64,000 nt of DNA from Candidatus Protochlamydia naegleriophila (lineage in GTDB: Bacteria; Chlamydiota; Chlamydiia; Chlamydiales; Parachlamydiaceae): positions 2,542,001-2,606,000 of the forward strand of contig NZ_LN879502.1 of assembly GCF_001499655.1 (NCBI RefSeq), written 5' to 3'. Below are positions 19,401-27,836 of the stretch, one piece after another (the stretch's first letter is position 1; each line of letters begins with the position of its first letter). The position numbers were made by a program, and so were the translations under genes. The notes below the pieces were generated by a model. The model was not told the DNA's origin. It searched no databases and saw only the letters and a program-made list of their open reading frames with translations.

Positions 19401-19720
19401 ACACTTATCAGTTCTTATCTGTGAAAGGACTGATGCCAGTGAGCCATTCAATGGAGCCCTTTTCTTTCAACCATGGAATGGAATTAGAAGATGAGTTCAT
19501 CAAATTCTGGTTCGCACCCTCGCATGCTAAACGCTTTGTCGATGTGCACTATCAATTGGAAGATGGCTCTTTTGAGCACGATAGGATGAGCCCTCAAGGC
19601 GAGCAATGGGAATACAGACGCCCTGCGCTCTCCACTCAACCGATCGTGGACTACTTCTTCTCTTATGAGAATGGGGGATTAATTGAAGATACGGCTGCTG
19701 CCGGATCAGCTTCACATTAA
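16481..19720 (+). CDS. Secreted endo-beta-1,3-glucanase, GH81, with three C-terminal glucan-binding-like repeats
   Basis: A 1079-residue protein with a signal peptide ending near residue 34. The GH81 domain spans roughly 45-780: TNQWWSSLIW, MFAHPLSFKA..GLEVGYP, the DHHFHYGYFVMAA segment and HGWASG..GNNLESSSEEIDYDSALILWG, which holds the conserved catalytic acids. After it come three similar modules of about 60-90 residues (about 800-870, 890-975 and 985-1075), each with a V-Y-x-hydrophobic-N-G start and a V-Y-YTYE/FSYE end, like CBM56-type beta-1,3-glucan binders. A Pro/Gly linker separates the first from the others. The family hydrolyses beta-1,3-glucan. I infer a target in amoeba cyst wall, fungi or algae. 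Confidence 0.93.
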   Translation: MKLRRYLKQISTKWNLMNTTLSSMLLICASSDAAVIPIGSGGYTTDLPPGRMVPSDRNNNPATPRTAPGFAKAPQTNQWWSSLIWKFNPESPWSESMFAHPLSFKAQTGGLEVGYPTSHFVTPFNPIGDGTKAQEYHYPHVRDLLLGISGLSAPDTKVSDYSDWAVTAYWSANGKTLQTTFGSGLPFVYVTQAGGDAIVNLSGNPTIWSNNNGVVGVTVNGHHYGIFAPAGSSWTRNGNNLQSNLSGKNYYSVALLPDNQASTLEFFRARAYAFVTDTKVSWKYDPATSLLTSTYAVQSTLKEPGPNNSNINHPVLALNRHQWLNSKDPVLGFSYSSAHGSMKVVDASQFTTSLKFSGVLPALPNFAKDGVDSYNSTQLYGYIDGIFKQSPDARWNINDGTDSYWMGKALAKIAHLVPIAEQVKHTAARDLFLAEIKTRLQNWLDGTGNQLFYYNNNWRTLIGYPASYGSDNNLNDHHFHYGYFVMAAACVAHYDPSWAQNSQWGGMINLLIKDCTNADRSDQTYPFLRMMDVYAGHGWASGAANFASGNNLESSSEEIDYDSALILWGSLTGNTALRDLGIFLYATATSAIPQYWFDVDNQVFPSDFQPNTLGMVWSDGGAYATWFGGPAQFFHGINFLPINPGMLYLGRYPDYLKANQTFMLNNGGAAHTDVWRDIHMSVKALYDPLAAITEFNQNQGYGPEAGDSKAHTYHWIHNVNQLGRVDTSITADTPTYAVFNKNGVRNHVAYNPNAAPIVVTFSDGVKLTVASHEMATDGQTPQPPTHSFTDDAADAGEVVFTFKPNWSTQYVKFNYKINGGALQTVAMTSQNSMWQYTVHGLKSGDTVDYYYTYEDNNKAVDSSPSQHVYRCGVTPPEPGPGPGPLPIFIDQTDDFKLTVQPTANSLLTAFTSSLALNIVDIHYKVNNGNQVNLRMQKSGTTWTNQIDNLKDNDVITFNITYINDKNVGHDTRTYTYQFLSVKGLMPVSHSMEPFSFNHGMELEDEFIKFWFAPSHAKRFVDVHYQLEDGSFEHDRMSPQGEQWEYRRPALSTQPIVDYFFSYENGGLIEDTAAAGSASH

Positions 19721-19900
19721 TCTCTTTCGGGACTCTTTAAGACGTGATTGCGCGCGAATTGGGTGCAATTGCGGGTTTAAAGAGTCCCATCCTTGCTATT
19801 GCCCTTGACCTTTCCAGCCATCTCTGCTATTCAGGAATTATAAGTTTTTATTTTAATTCTACTTATCCCTTGTTTAAAAGCTTCAGGTTAAAGGAGTCAT

Positions 19901-20683
19901 ATGAGAGCTCTATGGACAGGTGCCTTAAATTTTGGACTCATCAACATTCCCGTCCGCCTCTATAGTGCAACGCAAGATCATGGCCTAAGCTTCGATATGC
20001 TTCACAAGAAAGACCTCTCTCCTATTCGCTTTGCTAGGATTTGCAAATCAGACGGCAAAGAGGTCCCTTATAAAGACATTGTCAAAGGATATGAATATCA
20101 AAAAGGAGACTACGTCGTCTTAGTCGAAGAAGATTTTAAACAGGCAACTGTCAAAAAGACCAAGACCATCGATATTCTCGATTTCACTTTTGAAAAAGAG
20201 ATTGATCCTCTTTATTACGAGAAACCCTACTACTTAGAACCCGACAAAGGAGCCAGTAAGGCCTATGTCCTGTTGCGTGAAGCCCTAAAAAAATCCAAAA
20301 AGGTTGGTGTGGCCAAATTCGTTTTGCACAATCGAGAACATATTGCCGTGATTAAGCCGCATGATCATCTGATCATTTTAAATCAGCTCCGCTATCAAAA
20401 CGAAATCAAGAATACATCCAATCTCCACATCCCTGAAAAAGAGGTGGCTTCAAGCAAAGAAATCACCATGGCCATTAAATTAATTGATCAGCTCACCTCC
20501 CATTTTCATCTCGAAGATTATCACGATACTTACACAGAAGAACTAAAAGCCATCATAGACGACAAGCTCAAAGGCAACAAGCCAAAACACGCCAAAGCGA
20601 AAGAAGCTAAGATTACTCCTGTCAAAGACATCATGGCGATGCTAAAAGAAAGTTTAGAAGAGCATCAACGCAAAAGTGCTTAA
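19901..20683 (+). CDS. ku: Bacterial Ku, non-homologous end joining
   Basis: A 260-residue Ku-domain protein starting MRALWTGALNFGLINIPVRLYSAT, the invariant bacterial Ku N-terminus, followed by LHKKDLSPIRFARIC and YVVLVEEDF. AAAGGAG precedes the ATG. The C-terminus is short and lysine-rich (NKPKHAKAKEAK), as in minimal Ku proteins that recruit LigD. Ku homodimers ring-bind double-strand ends. Only 8 bases separate it from the LigD phosphoesterase ORF, so this is one operon. NHEJ is absent from animal-pathogenic chlamydiae; it would help repair breaks when no second chromosome copy is available, for instance in dormant particles. Confidence 0.95.
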   Translation: MRALWTGALNFGLINIPVRLYSATQDHGLSFDMLHKKDLSPIRFARICKSDGKEVPYKDIVKGYEYQKGDYVVLVEEDFKQATVKKTKTIDILDFTFEKEIDPLYYEKPYYLEPDKGASKAYVLLREALKKSKKVGVAKFVLHNREHIAVIKPHDHLIILNQLRYQNEIKNTSNLHIPEKEVASSKEITMAIKLIDQLTSHFHLEDYHDTYTEELKAIIDDKLKGNKPKHAKAKEAKITPVKDIMAMLKESLEEHQRKSA

Positions 20684-20691
20684 GGGTCACC

Positions 20692-21264
20692 ATGACGCTG
20701 AAAGATTACCAAAGCAAAAGAGATTTTAAAAAGACCTCTGAACCTAGAGGGAAAATTCGCTCGCCGCGCACTAAAGGCCTGGAATTCGTTGTTCAACTGC
20801 ATCAGGCCAGCCACCTGCATTACGACTTCCGGCTGGAAGTTGACGGAGTCCTGAAAAGCTGGGCCGTTCCAAAAGGGCCTTCACTCGATCCAGCTGATAA
20901 ACGCCTTGCCATTCAAGTGGAAGATCACCCCTTCGACTATCGCACCTTCGAAGGAATAATCCCTGAAGGAAGTTATGGAGCAGGCGAGGTCATCGTATGG
21001 GATGAGGGCACCTATGATGCTGTGAGAGCCTCTTCGAAAAAGGAGAGCGAGCATTTGATCAAGCAAGGCCTAGAAAAAGGGCGCCTCAGCTTCATCTTAC
21101 ATGGGCACAAGCTGCAAGGAGAGTTTTCTCTGGTTAGATTTGAAAGCCAACCGAAGCAATGGCTGCTCATTAAGAAAAAGGATGAATACGCAAGCATGAC
21201 TCCTGTCATAGAGCAAAATCAATCTGTTTTATCCAACCGCACCATCCAACCAAAAAAAAAGTAA
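20692..21264 (+). CDS. ligD: LigD 3'-phosphoesterase domain (5' part of a split ligD)
   Basis: 190 residues that match the PE domain of LigD: FVVQLHQASHLHYDFRLEVDGVLKSWAVPKGPSLDP, then VEDHPFDY and EGIIPEGSYGAGEVIVWDEGTY. The His/His/Asp residues of QLH-HLHYD are the known metal ligands. The domain trims 3'-phosphate and 3'-ribonucleotide ends before joining. It ends in KKK at a TAA directly after an A9 run. One extra A there would continue the frame into the ligase-polymerase ORF. It may be a standalone PE protein, but the linker that follows in the other frame looks like LigD. Confidence 0.92.
   Translation: MTLKDYQSKRDFKKTSEPRGKIRSPRTKGLEFVVQLHQASHLHYDFRLEVDGVLKSWAVPKGPSLDPADKRLAIQVEDHPFDYRTFEGIIPEGSYGAGEVIVWDEGTYDAVRASSKKESEHLIKQGLEKGRLSFILHGHKLQGEFSLVRFESQPKQWLLIKKKDEYASMTPVIEQNQSVLSNRTIQPKKK
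21252..21260 (+). repeat. A9 run at the junction of the two ligD parts
   Basis: Nine A, then GT, then eight A. As written the PE frame stops at the TAA at 21262-21264. With A10 the reading continues through KVKKTKGDRHPILVSDSS into the ligase domain. This could be a polymerase slippage site, a mutation or a sequencing error. Confidence 0.85.
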
Positions 21265-21341
21265 AAAAAACTAAGGGCGATCGACACCCTATTTTAGTTT
21301 CCGACTCTTCGGAAGGCCAAGGCTCGATTAAGCCTAGCTCC

Positions 21342-23213
21342 ATGCCGGAAGCGATTAAACCTATGCTGGCCACCCTAGTCGATGAGCCTTTTGACAATAA
21401 AGATTGGATTTTTGAAATTAAATGGGATGGTTATAGGACGCTTGCCTACATTCAAAAGGGAGACGTTTCACTCTTATCGCGCAACAACCAATCCTTTAAT
21501 ACCCGCTTCTCCTCGCTTGTCAAGGCATTAAGAACCATCGAAATGGATGCCGTTCTGGATGGCGAGATCGTCGTATTAAACGAAGATAAAAAGCCAAGCT
21601 TTCAGCTCATGCAAAATTACCAGCGCAATCAAAAAGGAATGCTCGTCTATTACGTATTCGATCTCCTCTATCTGCAAGGCTATGACTTGCGAGATATGCC
21701 CCTCCTCCAGAGAAAAGAGCTGCTTAAAAAGCTTCTCCCCAAAAATTCTCAGATCCTTTTTTGCGATCATGTCACAGGAAAAGGCAAAGCGTTTTTCCAA
21801 TCGGTATTGAAGCAAGGCTTTGAAGGCATCATTGCCAAAAATGCGCAAAGTGTTTATGCATCGGGACGCAGCCGCAATTGGCTCAAAATCAAGACACATC
21901 AACGCCAAGAAGCTATCATCTGCGGTTTTACGGCCCCAAGAAAGTCGCGCAAGCATTTTGGGTCTCTCATCTTAGGTGTCTATGACGGAGGCAAGCTAAC
22001 GTACGTTGGCCACACGGGCAGCGGTTTTGGAGAAGAGAAGTTAAAAGAGCTCTATGAACGCCTTCAAAAACTTGCACAAGACAAGTGCCCTTTTGAAAAC
22101 GTTCCTAAAACGAACATGAATCCAACTTGGGCCAAGCCCAAACTCGTCTGTGAAATAAGCTTTGCCGAATGGACAAACGACAAGATCATGCGTCAAGCTA
22201 TTTTTATTGGCATTAGAGAAGATAAAAGCCCTACAGAAGTCGCATTCGAAAAGGAAGTCCCGACAAAAGAGGTACTAGCGGAGTCCGAGGACCATCCAAA
22301 AGTCCCTTCGTTAAAGAAGAAAAGCAGTCCTAAGCCGCTACTCCATCTCAAATTAACCCACCTCGACAAACTCTATTGGCCTCAAGAGGGATACACCAAG
22401 GGAGATTTAATTGAGTATTACCGCGAGGTTTCTTCCCTCATTTTACCTTATCTAAAAGACCGCCCCGAAACCTTGCGGCGCTATCCAAATGGGATCGGAG
22501 AAACAAGTTTTTATCAAAAAGAACTGTTCCATGCTCCTTCTTGGATACGAACTGAACCCATTCACCACGAAGAGCGCAAGATCCGCTACCTTGTCATCGA
22601 TGATGAAGAGAGCCTCTTATACGCGGTCAATTTAGGATGCATTGATTTAAATCCCTTTAATTCTCGCGTACAATCGCTGCATCAACCAGACTACCTGATT
22701 ATCGATCTGGATCCAGAAGATATTTCTTTCGATCACGTTTTGGAAGTAGCCCAAGGTGTACATCACGTCTTGGAGAGCTGGAATGTTCCCAACCTTTGCA
22801 AAACGTCTGGCGCAACGGGCCTTCATATCTACATTCCATTAGGAGCCCGCTATAATTACGACGAAGCGCGCCAATTTGGCAATTTGATTGCTCACGTTGT
22901 CCACCAAGCGCTGCCAAAAATCACTTCCATTGAGCGCACTCCGCGCAACAGGCAAAAAAAAGTTTATTTAGACTACTTGCAGAACCGCTTCGGCCAAACA
23001 GTTGCCGCTCCTTACTCTGTAAGACCAAAACCCTATGCCCCTGTCTCTACCCCTTTAAAATGGAGCGAAGTCAAAGCCGGTTTACAACCGACAGACTTCA
23101 CCATCAAAAATGCCGTCGAACGATTCAAGAAGCTGGGTGATTTATTTCAACCGATTCTTGGCAAAGGAATCGATCTTAAAAAGATCCTGGAAAAGGTTGC
23201 AACCGGTCTTTAA
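21342..23213 (+). CDS. ligD: LigD ATP-dependent DNA ligase and primase-polymerase domains (3' part of split ligD)
   Basis: Residues 1-310 are the ligase: FEIKWDGYR carries the lysine that takes AMP, followed by LDGEIVVL, the FEGIIAKN motif and NWLKIK. Residues about 335-623 are the archaeo-eukaryotic primase-type polymerase: LYWPQEGYTKGDLIEYY, LIIDLDPED with the metal-binding DxD, SGATGLHIYIPL, and SVRPKPYAPVSTPL. The order PE-Lig-Pol is that of Pseudomonas LigD. There is no ribosome site at the first ATG, and the frame is open from about 21253. I therefore believe it is expressed as part of a full LigD after slippage or correction of the A9 run. Confidence 0.93.
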   Translation: MPEAIKPMLATLVDEPFDNKDWIFEIKWDGYRTLAYIQKGDVSLLSRNNQSFNTRFSSLVKALRTIEMDAVLDGEIVVLNEDKKPSFQLMQNYQRNQKGMLVYYVFDLLYLQGYDLRDMPLLQRKELLKKLLPKNSQILFCDHVTGKGKAFFQSVLKQGFEGIIAKNAQSVYASGRSRNWLKIKTHQRQEAIICGFTAPRKSRKHFGSLILGVYDGGKLTYVGHTGSGFGEEKLKELYERLQKLAQDKCPFENVPKTNMNPTWAKPKLVCEISFAEWTNDKIMRQAIFIGIREDKSPTEVAFEKEVPTKEVLAESEDHPKVPSLKKKSSPKPLLHLKLTHLDKLYWPQEGYTKGDLIEYYREVSSLILPYLKDRPETLRRYPNGIGETSFYQKELFHAPSWIRTEPIHHEERKIRYLVIDDEESLLYAVNLGCIDLNPFNSRVQSLHQPDYLIIDLDPEDISFDHVLEVAQGVHHVLESWNVPNLCKTSGATGLHIYIPLGARYNYDEARQFGNLIAHVVHQALPKITSIERTPRNRQKKVYLDYLQNRFGQTVAAPYSVRPKPYAPVSTPLKWSEVKAGLQPTDFTIKNAVERFKKLGDLFQPILGKGIDLKKILEKVATGL

Positions 23214-23380
23214 CCTCGTGTGACCCACTCTTCCTTCATGGCGGATTCTAAAGTCACTCGATCTACTAGCCTCTAACAGCATTGTTAAAAAATAATGACC
23301 GTTTCGGACGCAATCATAGGAGTCTAACGGATAAGTGAGTCAAAAATTCGGCCTCACAAGGTAAGACCCGAAATTGAAAC

Positions 23381-23407
23381 AAAAAAAATGGGTCCTTACT
23401 GGACCCA
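23381..23407 (-). terminator. Intrinsic terminator of the histone-like gene
   Basis: On the minus strand a 7-bp stem (TGGGTCC/GGACCCA, loop AGTAA) is followed directly by eight T. It lies 23 bases after the stop codon. The remainder of 23214-23429 holds nothing else visible. Confidence 0.85.
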
Positions 23408-23429
23408 CCGTAGAAGCCATCTTCTATGC

Positions 23430-24122
23430 TTAAAATGAGAACAGGGAGCCTAAAATGCTTGTCGATTTAGCTTTTGGTTTGGATTTAGTCGTTTTCTTAG
23501 CCGCAGTTGTTTTTACGCTCTTCTTTGCCGGTACGGCTTTTGATGTAGGGCTTTTAGCCGCACTCCCCGTTTTTTTGACTGGGACTGCTTTCTTGGCAGA
23601 CGCTGGACTTGCCGCAGCTTTCTTGGCAGAGGCGGCTTTCTTAGCTACTCCAGCACTACTTTTTTTAGGTTCTGTCTTTTTAGCTATTGAATGGGAAACG
23701 ACCGCCTTCTTGACAGGCGCACTCTTTTTAGCAGCTACTCCTGTACCAACTTTTTTAATGGGCATACGAACACTTGTTGCCTTCTTGGCAGGAGCAGCCT
23801 TCTTCGCAGGGACAACCGCAGCTTTTTTAGCAGGGGGTGCCTTTTTAGCTGGTGTACGAGCTACTGCAGTTTTTTTGGCAGGCGCGCTGGCCGTTTTTTT
23901 AGCAGCAACTGGTTTTTTAGCGGCCGTGGTTTTTGAAGGGGCCGCAGACTTTTTAGCCGCAACTCCCCCTTTCTTTGCACCGCCAGTCAATTTATTGACC
24001 GTAGCCCAGGCCCGCTTCTCAGACTCTTTTTCATTCAATCCTTGCTTTTCATATCCATCTTCGATGTGCTTAGCTTGCCTTTTTTGTTTATTCGAATAAC
24101 TTGATTTATCACCCTGAGGCAT
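23430..24122 (-). CDS. Lys/Ala-rich histone H1/Hc2-like DNA-binding protein
   Basis: 230 residues. The first ~50 (YSNKQKRQAKHIEDGYEKQGLNEKESEKRAWATVNKLTGG) form a small conserved domain that I have seen annotated, doubtfully, as plasmid stabilisation in other bacteria. The rest is a repetitive KKAAPAKK tail like the chlamydial Hc2 nucleoid protein and eukaryotic H1. Such tails bind DNA without sequence preference. In chlamydiae, histone-like proteins compact the chromosome of the infectious form. Its place beside Ku/LigD, converging on ligD, suggests a role at DNA ends or in chromatin during repair, which is inference. A strong terminator follows. Confidence 0.8.
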   Translation of the reverse strand: MPQGDKSSYSNKQKRQAKHIEDGYEKQGLNEKESEKRAWATVNKLTGGAKKGGVAAKKSAAPSKTTAAKKPVAAKKTASAPAKKTAVARTPAKKAPPAKKAAVVPAKKAAPAKKATSVRMPIKKVGTGVAAKKSAPVKKAVVSHSIAKKTEPKKSSAGVAKKAASAKKAAASPASAKKAVPVKKTGSAAKSPTSKAVPAKKSVKTTAAKKTTKSKPKAKSTSILGSLFSF

Positions 24123-24431
24123 ATCCTTACTCCTTTGTTTGAATACTCAATTTTCATTAAAGTATTTTTTTTAAATTCATGCAATTTATTCTTACTGCAG
24201 AAACAAAGAAGAAAAAGGCACTCAACTTTTTTGAGGCCGATTTGCCCTTGCTAAATGCCTTTTCAAATCCGCTAAAATCTCATCTAGAATAGATGTAAAT
24301 CTGCTTAAACGCTTTAAACCAGCAAGCAATGGATATGCGATGAAGGAGTCCAAGAATTGCTTTAGAAATCGATGACCTGCATGGCCAGCCATCGATTTTG
24401 AAGGATGTTTGCAACGCAATCGCCGCTCACT
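24123..24431. other. Intergenic stretch
   Basis: It holds the promoter region of the histone-like gene. An open frame of 65 codons on the minus strand (24419-24222) shows no ribosome site or recognisable content, so I leave it uncalled. An AAATCGATG / CATCGATTT inverted repeat at about 24364-24399 could act as a terminator for the DUF1761-like gene. Confidence 0.3.
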
Positions 24432-24848
24432 TTAACGAAGGGCAGGAATCAGAATTCCCATGAGAAGAAAGCCAAACAACATAAATCCGGCATGAATGAA
24501 GAAACTCTTAAGCGTTTTACGTGCCCATAAAACGGCTGAGAAATGGGTCGTAGCAATGAACCCTAACCAAATCCAAAGCGCAACGACAACACCCTCCAAG
24601 ATTTCACGGGCTTGGGTGATCTCAATAAAAAGTGCCAAAATATAGGCTAAGACAAAGGAAATAATCAACTCGCCAATGTATGCCAAAATAACAGGAGTTT
24701 TTTTGAAATCGTCATCCAATACAGCATCATGCTTCATTGAGCGATGTCCAAAAACGGCAGGAGAATACCAAATCGCACCCAAAATAAAATAAGCCAAAGC
24801 AGCCACTATCACGGCAAAGTAGCTGACGGGAACATCTTCCAAGAACAT
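24432..24848 (-). CDS. DUF1761-type small membrane protein
   Basis: 139 residues with four hydrophobic segments: FAVIVAALAYFILGAIWYS, VILAYIGELIISFVLAYILAL, LEGVVVALWIWLGFIATTHF and SFFIHAGFMLFGFLLMGILI. The GAIWYSP motif after the first helix and the WLGF segment fit DUF1761. Function is unknown. The ATG at 24848 has AAAGGAGGG upstream; a longer frame to 24935 lacks a site. It is encoded after lplA on the same strand, 114 bases away. Confidence 0.75.
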   Translation of the reverse strand: MFLEDVPVSYFAVIVAALAYFILGAIWYSPAVFGHRSMKHDAVLDDDFKKTPVILAYIGELIISFVLAYILALFIEITQAREILEGVVVALWIWLGFIATTHFSAVLWARKTLKSFFIHAGFMLFGFLLMGILIPALR

Positions 24849-24962
24849 AGACCCTCCTTTATAAATAAATAATTTTAAATATCTTTTTAATCGAACAGAA
24901 GCGACGGGGTCAATGACTAAAAATAGATTCAACAAATAAATTTAAAAATCAAAGAGCGATTG

Positions 24963-25682
24963 CTATTGCTTGCCAATAGCAATAACTTCTGTCGCCTGCC
25001 TATGGGGCAAAGCAGCAATTTGCGTTAGAAGAGATAAAGGCTGCTCCTGCACGGTAAATTGCTGAGCAAGCCTATGCAAAAATGTAGTTTGAAAAGTTTG
25101 AGGAGAAGGCCAAAGGTCCTTCAGACAGCAGAGAAAATCGGCATGCGACCGTTTTTCCCGGTAGGTTGGCATTTTAGGCGGCATCAAAAGATAGTCCATG
25201 TAGGCAGATGAGTAATCCCACAATAAAGAGCTGTGATGAAGCCAGCGATTCTTCACAATCGATTGGGCATTTCCGCCAAACTTTTTATGTCCAATGACGT
25301 AGTCATTTTCTCGCAGCTGGAAGGAATGAGGATGAAAAACTGGCTCGTAAAGCTCTTGAGTCCAGCGCATGATTGGAAGAGGATAGGGCGCTATGGGAAG
25401 GGTGGCAGCATTGCAAATAAAGGTGATAAAAAGCGTATTTTCATCGACAACCACCGTTCCTCCTCCGCTAAAGCGACGGATCACAGGAAGAGGCGCTTCT
25501 TGCAATTTGTCCCGATCAACTAACTCAGCAATTTTGCCTGAAATTCCCATGACAATGGCAGGCGGAGATCCTTGATTGATCAAACACCAGTTTCTGTGAT
25601 CCGCCCGCAATAATGCCTCTTCCCATTTTAGCTGCTGCAGGATGGGGACGCGATTGAACTGAACAACATTTAAAATTTCCAT
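24963..25682 (-). CDS. lplA: Lipoate-protein ligase A family protein
   Basis: 239 residues with the LplA/LipB fold signatures: GSPPAIVMGISGK near the N-terminus, the binding loop VIRRFSGGGTVVVDENTLFITF, and GHKKFGGNAQS with the lysine that contacts the lipoyl carboxylate, then HHSSLLWDYS. The family attaches lipoate to the E2 subunits of pyruvate and 2-oxoglutarate dehydrogenases and to GcvH. It lacks the ~90-residue accessory domain of E. coli LplA. It starts 28 bases after the mnmG stop on the same strand and is likely cotranscribed. Confidence 0.87.
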   Translation of the reverse strand: MEILNVVQFNRVPILQQLKWEEALLRADHRNWCLINQGSPPAIVMGISGKIAELVDRDKLQEAPLPVIRRFSGGGTVVVDENTLFITFICNAATLPIAPYPLPIMRWTQELYEPVFHPHSFQLRENDYVIGHKKFGGNAQSIVKNRWLHHSSLLWDYSSAYMDYLLMPPKMPTYREKRSHADFLCCLKDLWPSPQTFQTTFLHRLAQQFTVQEQPLSLLTQIAALPHRQATEVIAIGKQ

Positions 25683-25710
25683 GTCAGGAATTGCTCATCT
25701 TAGCCGCTTC

Positions 25711-27588
25711 TTATTCCAATTCACAGCAACCAGAAGAAGAAGTCATGCCTCCTTTTTCGGCTGGGCGATGGCGCATAAGAGAGATCATCAAAATTGAAAT
25801 ATCGGCTGGCGAAACACCCGAAATGCGCAATGCCTGTCCTAGATTTTGGGGGCATACTTTGCTAAGCTTTTGCCTCGCTTCATTGCGCAATCCGGACACT
25901 GATTGATAATCAAATCCTTCAGGAATCTGAATATTTTCAACATGTGCCAGCTTGGCTACTTCGGTTGTTTGGCGATTGATGTAGCCGGCATATTTCAAGT
26001 TAAGCTCAATTTGAAAATTGATGTCCTCGCCAAAATCCTGGATGGCATCTGGATAGTCCTGTAAAAGAGAAGCATAAGAGTTTTCTGGACGACACAGAAG
26101 CTGAGCCAGTGTATATCCCTTTCCGTTCATTTGCCTAAAGATTTTTCCAAGTCTTTGGCTCTCTTCTTCCATGATGCGCTGTTTATCGCGCACGCGATTG
26201 TAGCGTGTTTGATCGATCAATCCAGCTTCGTATCCATAGTGGCGCAAACGCAAATCGGCGTTATCCTGGCGGAGCAATAAACGGTGCTCAGCCCGGCTTG
26301 TAAACATCCGGTAAGGCTCATCCAATCCTTTAGTGACGAGGTCATCGATCATGACACCAATATAGGCTTCCGAACGCTTTAAAATGAGAGGGCTTCTTCC
26401 AAGGACCTTGTTAGCCGCGTTGATTCCTGCAATGAGGCCCTGTCCAGCGGCTTCTTCGTAGCCCGAGGTTCCATTGATTTGACCGGCTAAAAAGAGCCCT
26501 TCAACGTTTTTGCATTCCAGAGAAAAGTCAATCTGCCCGCTTACAACATAATCGTATTCGATCGCATAAGCTGGTCGCATGATTTCGGCATGCTTTAAGG
26601 CCGGGATGCTGCGGATGAAAGCTAATTGGACATCGAAGGGTAATGAAGAGGATACGCCATTGACATAGACTTCCTGAGTCTGTAATCCTTCTGGTTCCAA
26701 GAAAATTTGGTGCCGCTCTTTATCTGAAAAGCGGACCACTTTATCTTCGATCGAGGGGCAATAGCGCGGGCCTACGCCTTTGATCTGGCCAGAATACATG
26801 GGAGAGCGGTGGATGTTAGCCAGAATGATCTGTTTAGTCTCTTCAGTTGTATAGGTAATGTGGCAAGAGACTTGAGGAAGGCGTGGCAATCCTTCATCGT
26901 CATAAGAAAATTTGACACCTGGCTCGCCTGGCTGCTCTTCGGTATGGCTGTAATCAATTGAGCGCTTGTTAACTCGCGGAGGCGTTCCCGTTTTTAGACG
27001 CCCAAGTTTCAACCCGTATTTTTCTAAGCTAGCCGACATGCCAACCGATGGCTGATCTCCAGCCCTGCCGCCAGAATAATTTGTCTCTCCAATGTGTAGG
27101 AGGCCGCGTAAAAACGTTCCAGATGAAAGAACGATGGCCTGGCAGTCATAGGTAATCCCTTCTTTCGTAATGACACCACATACCCGATCATTCTCAATGA
27201 CTAAATCTTCGATTGTCCCTTGCTTAATCTCAAGATTTGGCGTCTGCTCCATCCGGTGCTTCATCTCGGTTTGATAAGCCAGCTTATCGGCCTGTGCGCG
27301 GGGAGCCCAAACGGCAGGTCCCTTGGTTGCATTCAACATGCGGTATTGGATTCCAGTGACATCGATCACCTTCCCCATTTCCCCTCCAAGGGCGTCAATC
27401 TCCCTTACGATATGCCCCTTGGCGATTCCACCGACAGCCGGATTGCAACTCATTTTGGCAATCGTATCTAAATTCATTGTCAACAACAGTGTACGCAAAC
27501 CCATGCGGGCAGACGCCAACGCTGCTTCACATCCGGCATGACCGCCGCCAATTACAATGACATCATAACGAACAGGAAATTTCCACAT
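25711..27588 (-). CDS. mnmG: tRNA U34 carboxymethylaminomethyl synthesis protein MnmG (GidA)
   Basis: Complete MnmG of about 625 residues. FAD-binding starts with [23 protein letters not shown], followed by [35 protein letters not shown], and [20 protein letters not shown]. The C-terminal helical domain ends [27 protein letters not shown]. With MnmE it installs the cmnm5 group on wobble uridine of several tRNAs. I prefer the ATG at 27588 with GAGAG upstream to the in-frame TTG eight codons earlier. Confidence 0.97.
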   Translation of the reverse strand: MWKFPVRYDVIVIGGGHAGCEAALASARMGLRTLLLTMNLDTIAKMSCNPAVGGIAKGHIVREIDALGGEMGKVIDVTGIQYRMLNATKGPAVWAPRAQADKLAYQTEMKHRMEQTPNLEIKQGTIEDLVIENDRVCGVITKEGITYDCQAIVLSSGTFLRGLLHIGETNYSGGRAGDQPSVGMSASLEKYGLKLGRLKTGTPPRVNKRSIDYSHTEEQPGEPGVKFSYDDEGLPRLPQVSCHITYTTEETKQIILANIHRSPMYSGQIKGVGPRYCPSIEDKVVRFSDKERHQIFLEPEGLQTQEVYVNGVSSSLPFDVQLAFIRSIPALKHAEIMRPAYAIEYDYVVSGQIDFSLECKNVEGLFLAGQINGTSGYEEAAGQGLIAGINAANKVLGRSPLILKRSEAYIGVMIDDLVTKGLDEPYRMFTSRAEHRLLLRQDNADLRLRHYGYEAGLIDQTRYNRVRDKQRIMEEESQRLGKIFRQMNGKGYTLAQLLCRPENSYASLLQDYPDAIQDFGEDINFQIELNLKYAGYINRQTTEVAKLAHVENIQIPEGFDYQSVSGLRNEARQKLSKVCPQNLGQALRISGVSPADISILMISLMRHRPAEKGGMTSSSGCCELE

Positions 27589-27716
27589 ATTGATTAGAAA
27601 CTCTCGTAACAAATTAAATAATTAGGGCAAAGCTAAGAAGAAGAAGTCGGAAAGCTGGAAATATTGAAGGAAATTAGCTCTTTAGGGAATGAGTGCGTTC
27701 TGCGATAGAAGGTGAT

Positions 27717-27747
27717 CTTGCGGTCTAAAATGATTTTAGACCGCAAG
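27717..27747. terminator. Perfect 14-bp hairpin between the COX24-like gene and mnmG
   Basis: CTTGCGGTCTAAAA, loop TGA, and its exact complement. It lies between the small basic protein gene and mnmG, both on the minus strand. No T run follows on either side, but the stem is long. A second inverted repeat (TCTAGAGGG at 27769, CCCTCTAGA at 27818) lies just before it. The two may separate the transcripts. Confidence 0.5.
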
Positions 27748-27836
27748 TGAAGGGAATCGATCTAGCCGTCTAGAGGGCATATCAGAAATTAAATTCTATG
27801 ATTTAGCTTCTAATACACCCTCTAGATCAACGAGAT

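Noticed and set aside
23455-24099. Long plus-strand ORF (214 codons) of Ala/Leu/Phe-rich composition
   Set aside because: It is the complement of the Lys/Ala-rich histone-like gene; the codon bias of that gene makes the other strand open. The minus frame has a proper N-terminal domain and terminator.
27317-27612. Alternative TTG start for MnmG at 27612
   Set aside because: The ATG at 27588 fits the family N-terminus and has GAGAG upstream.
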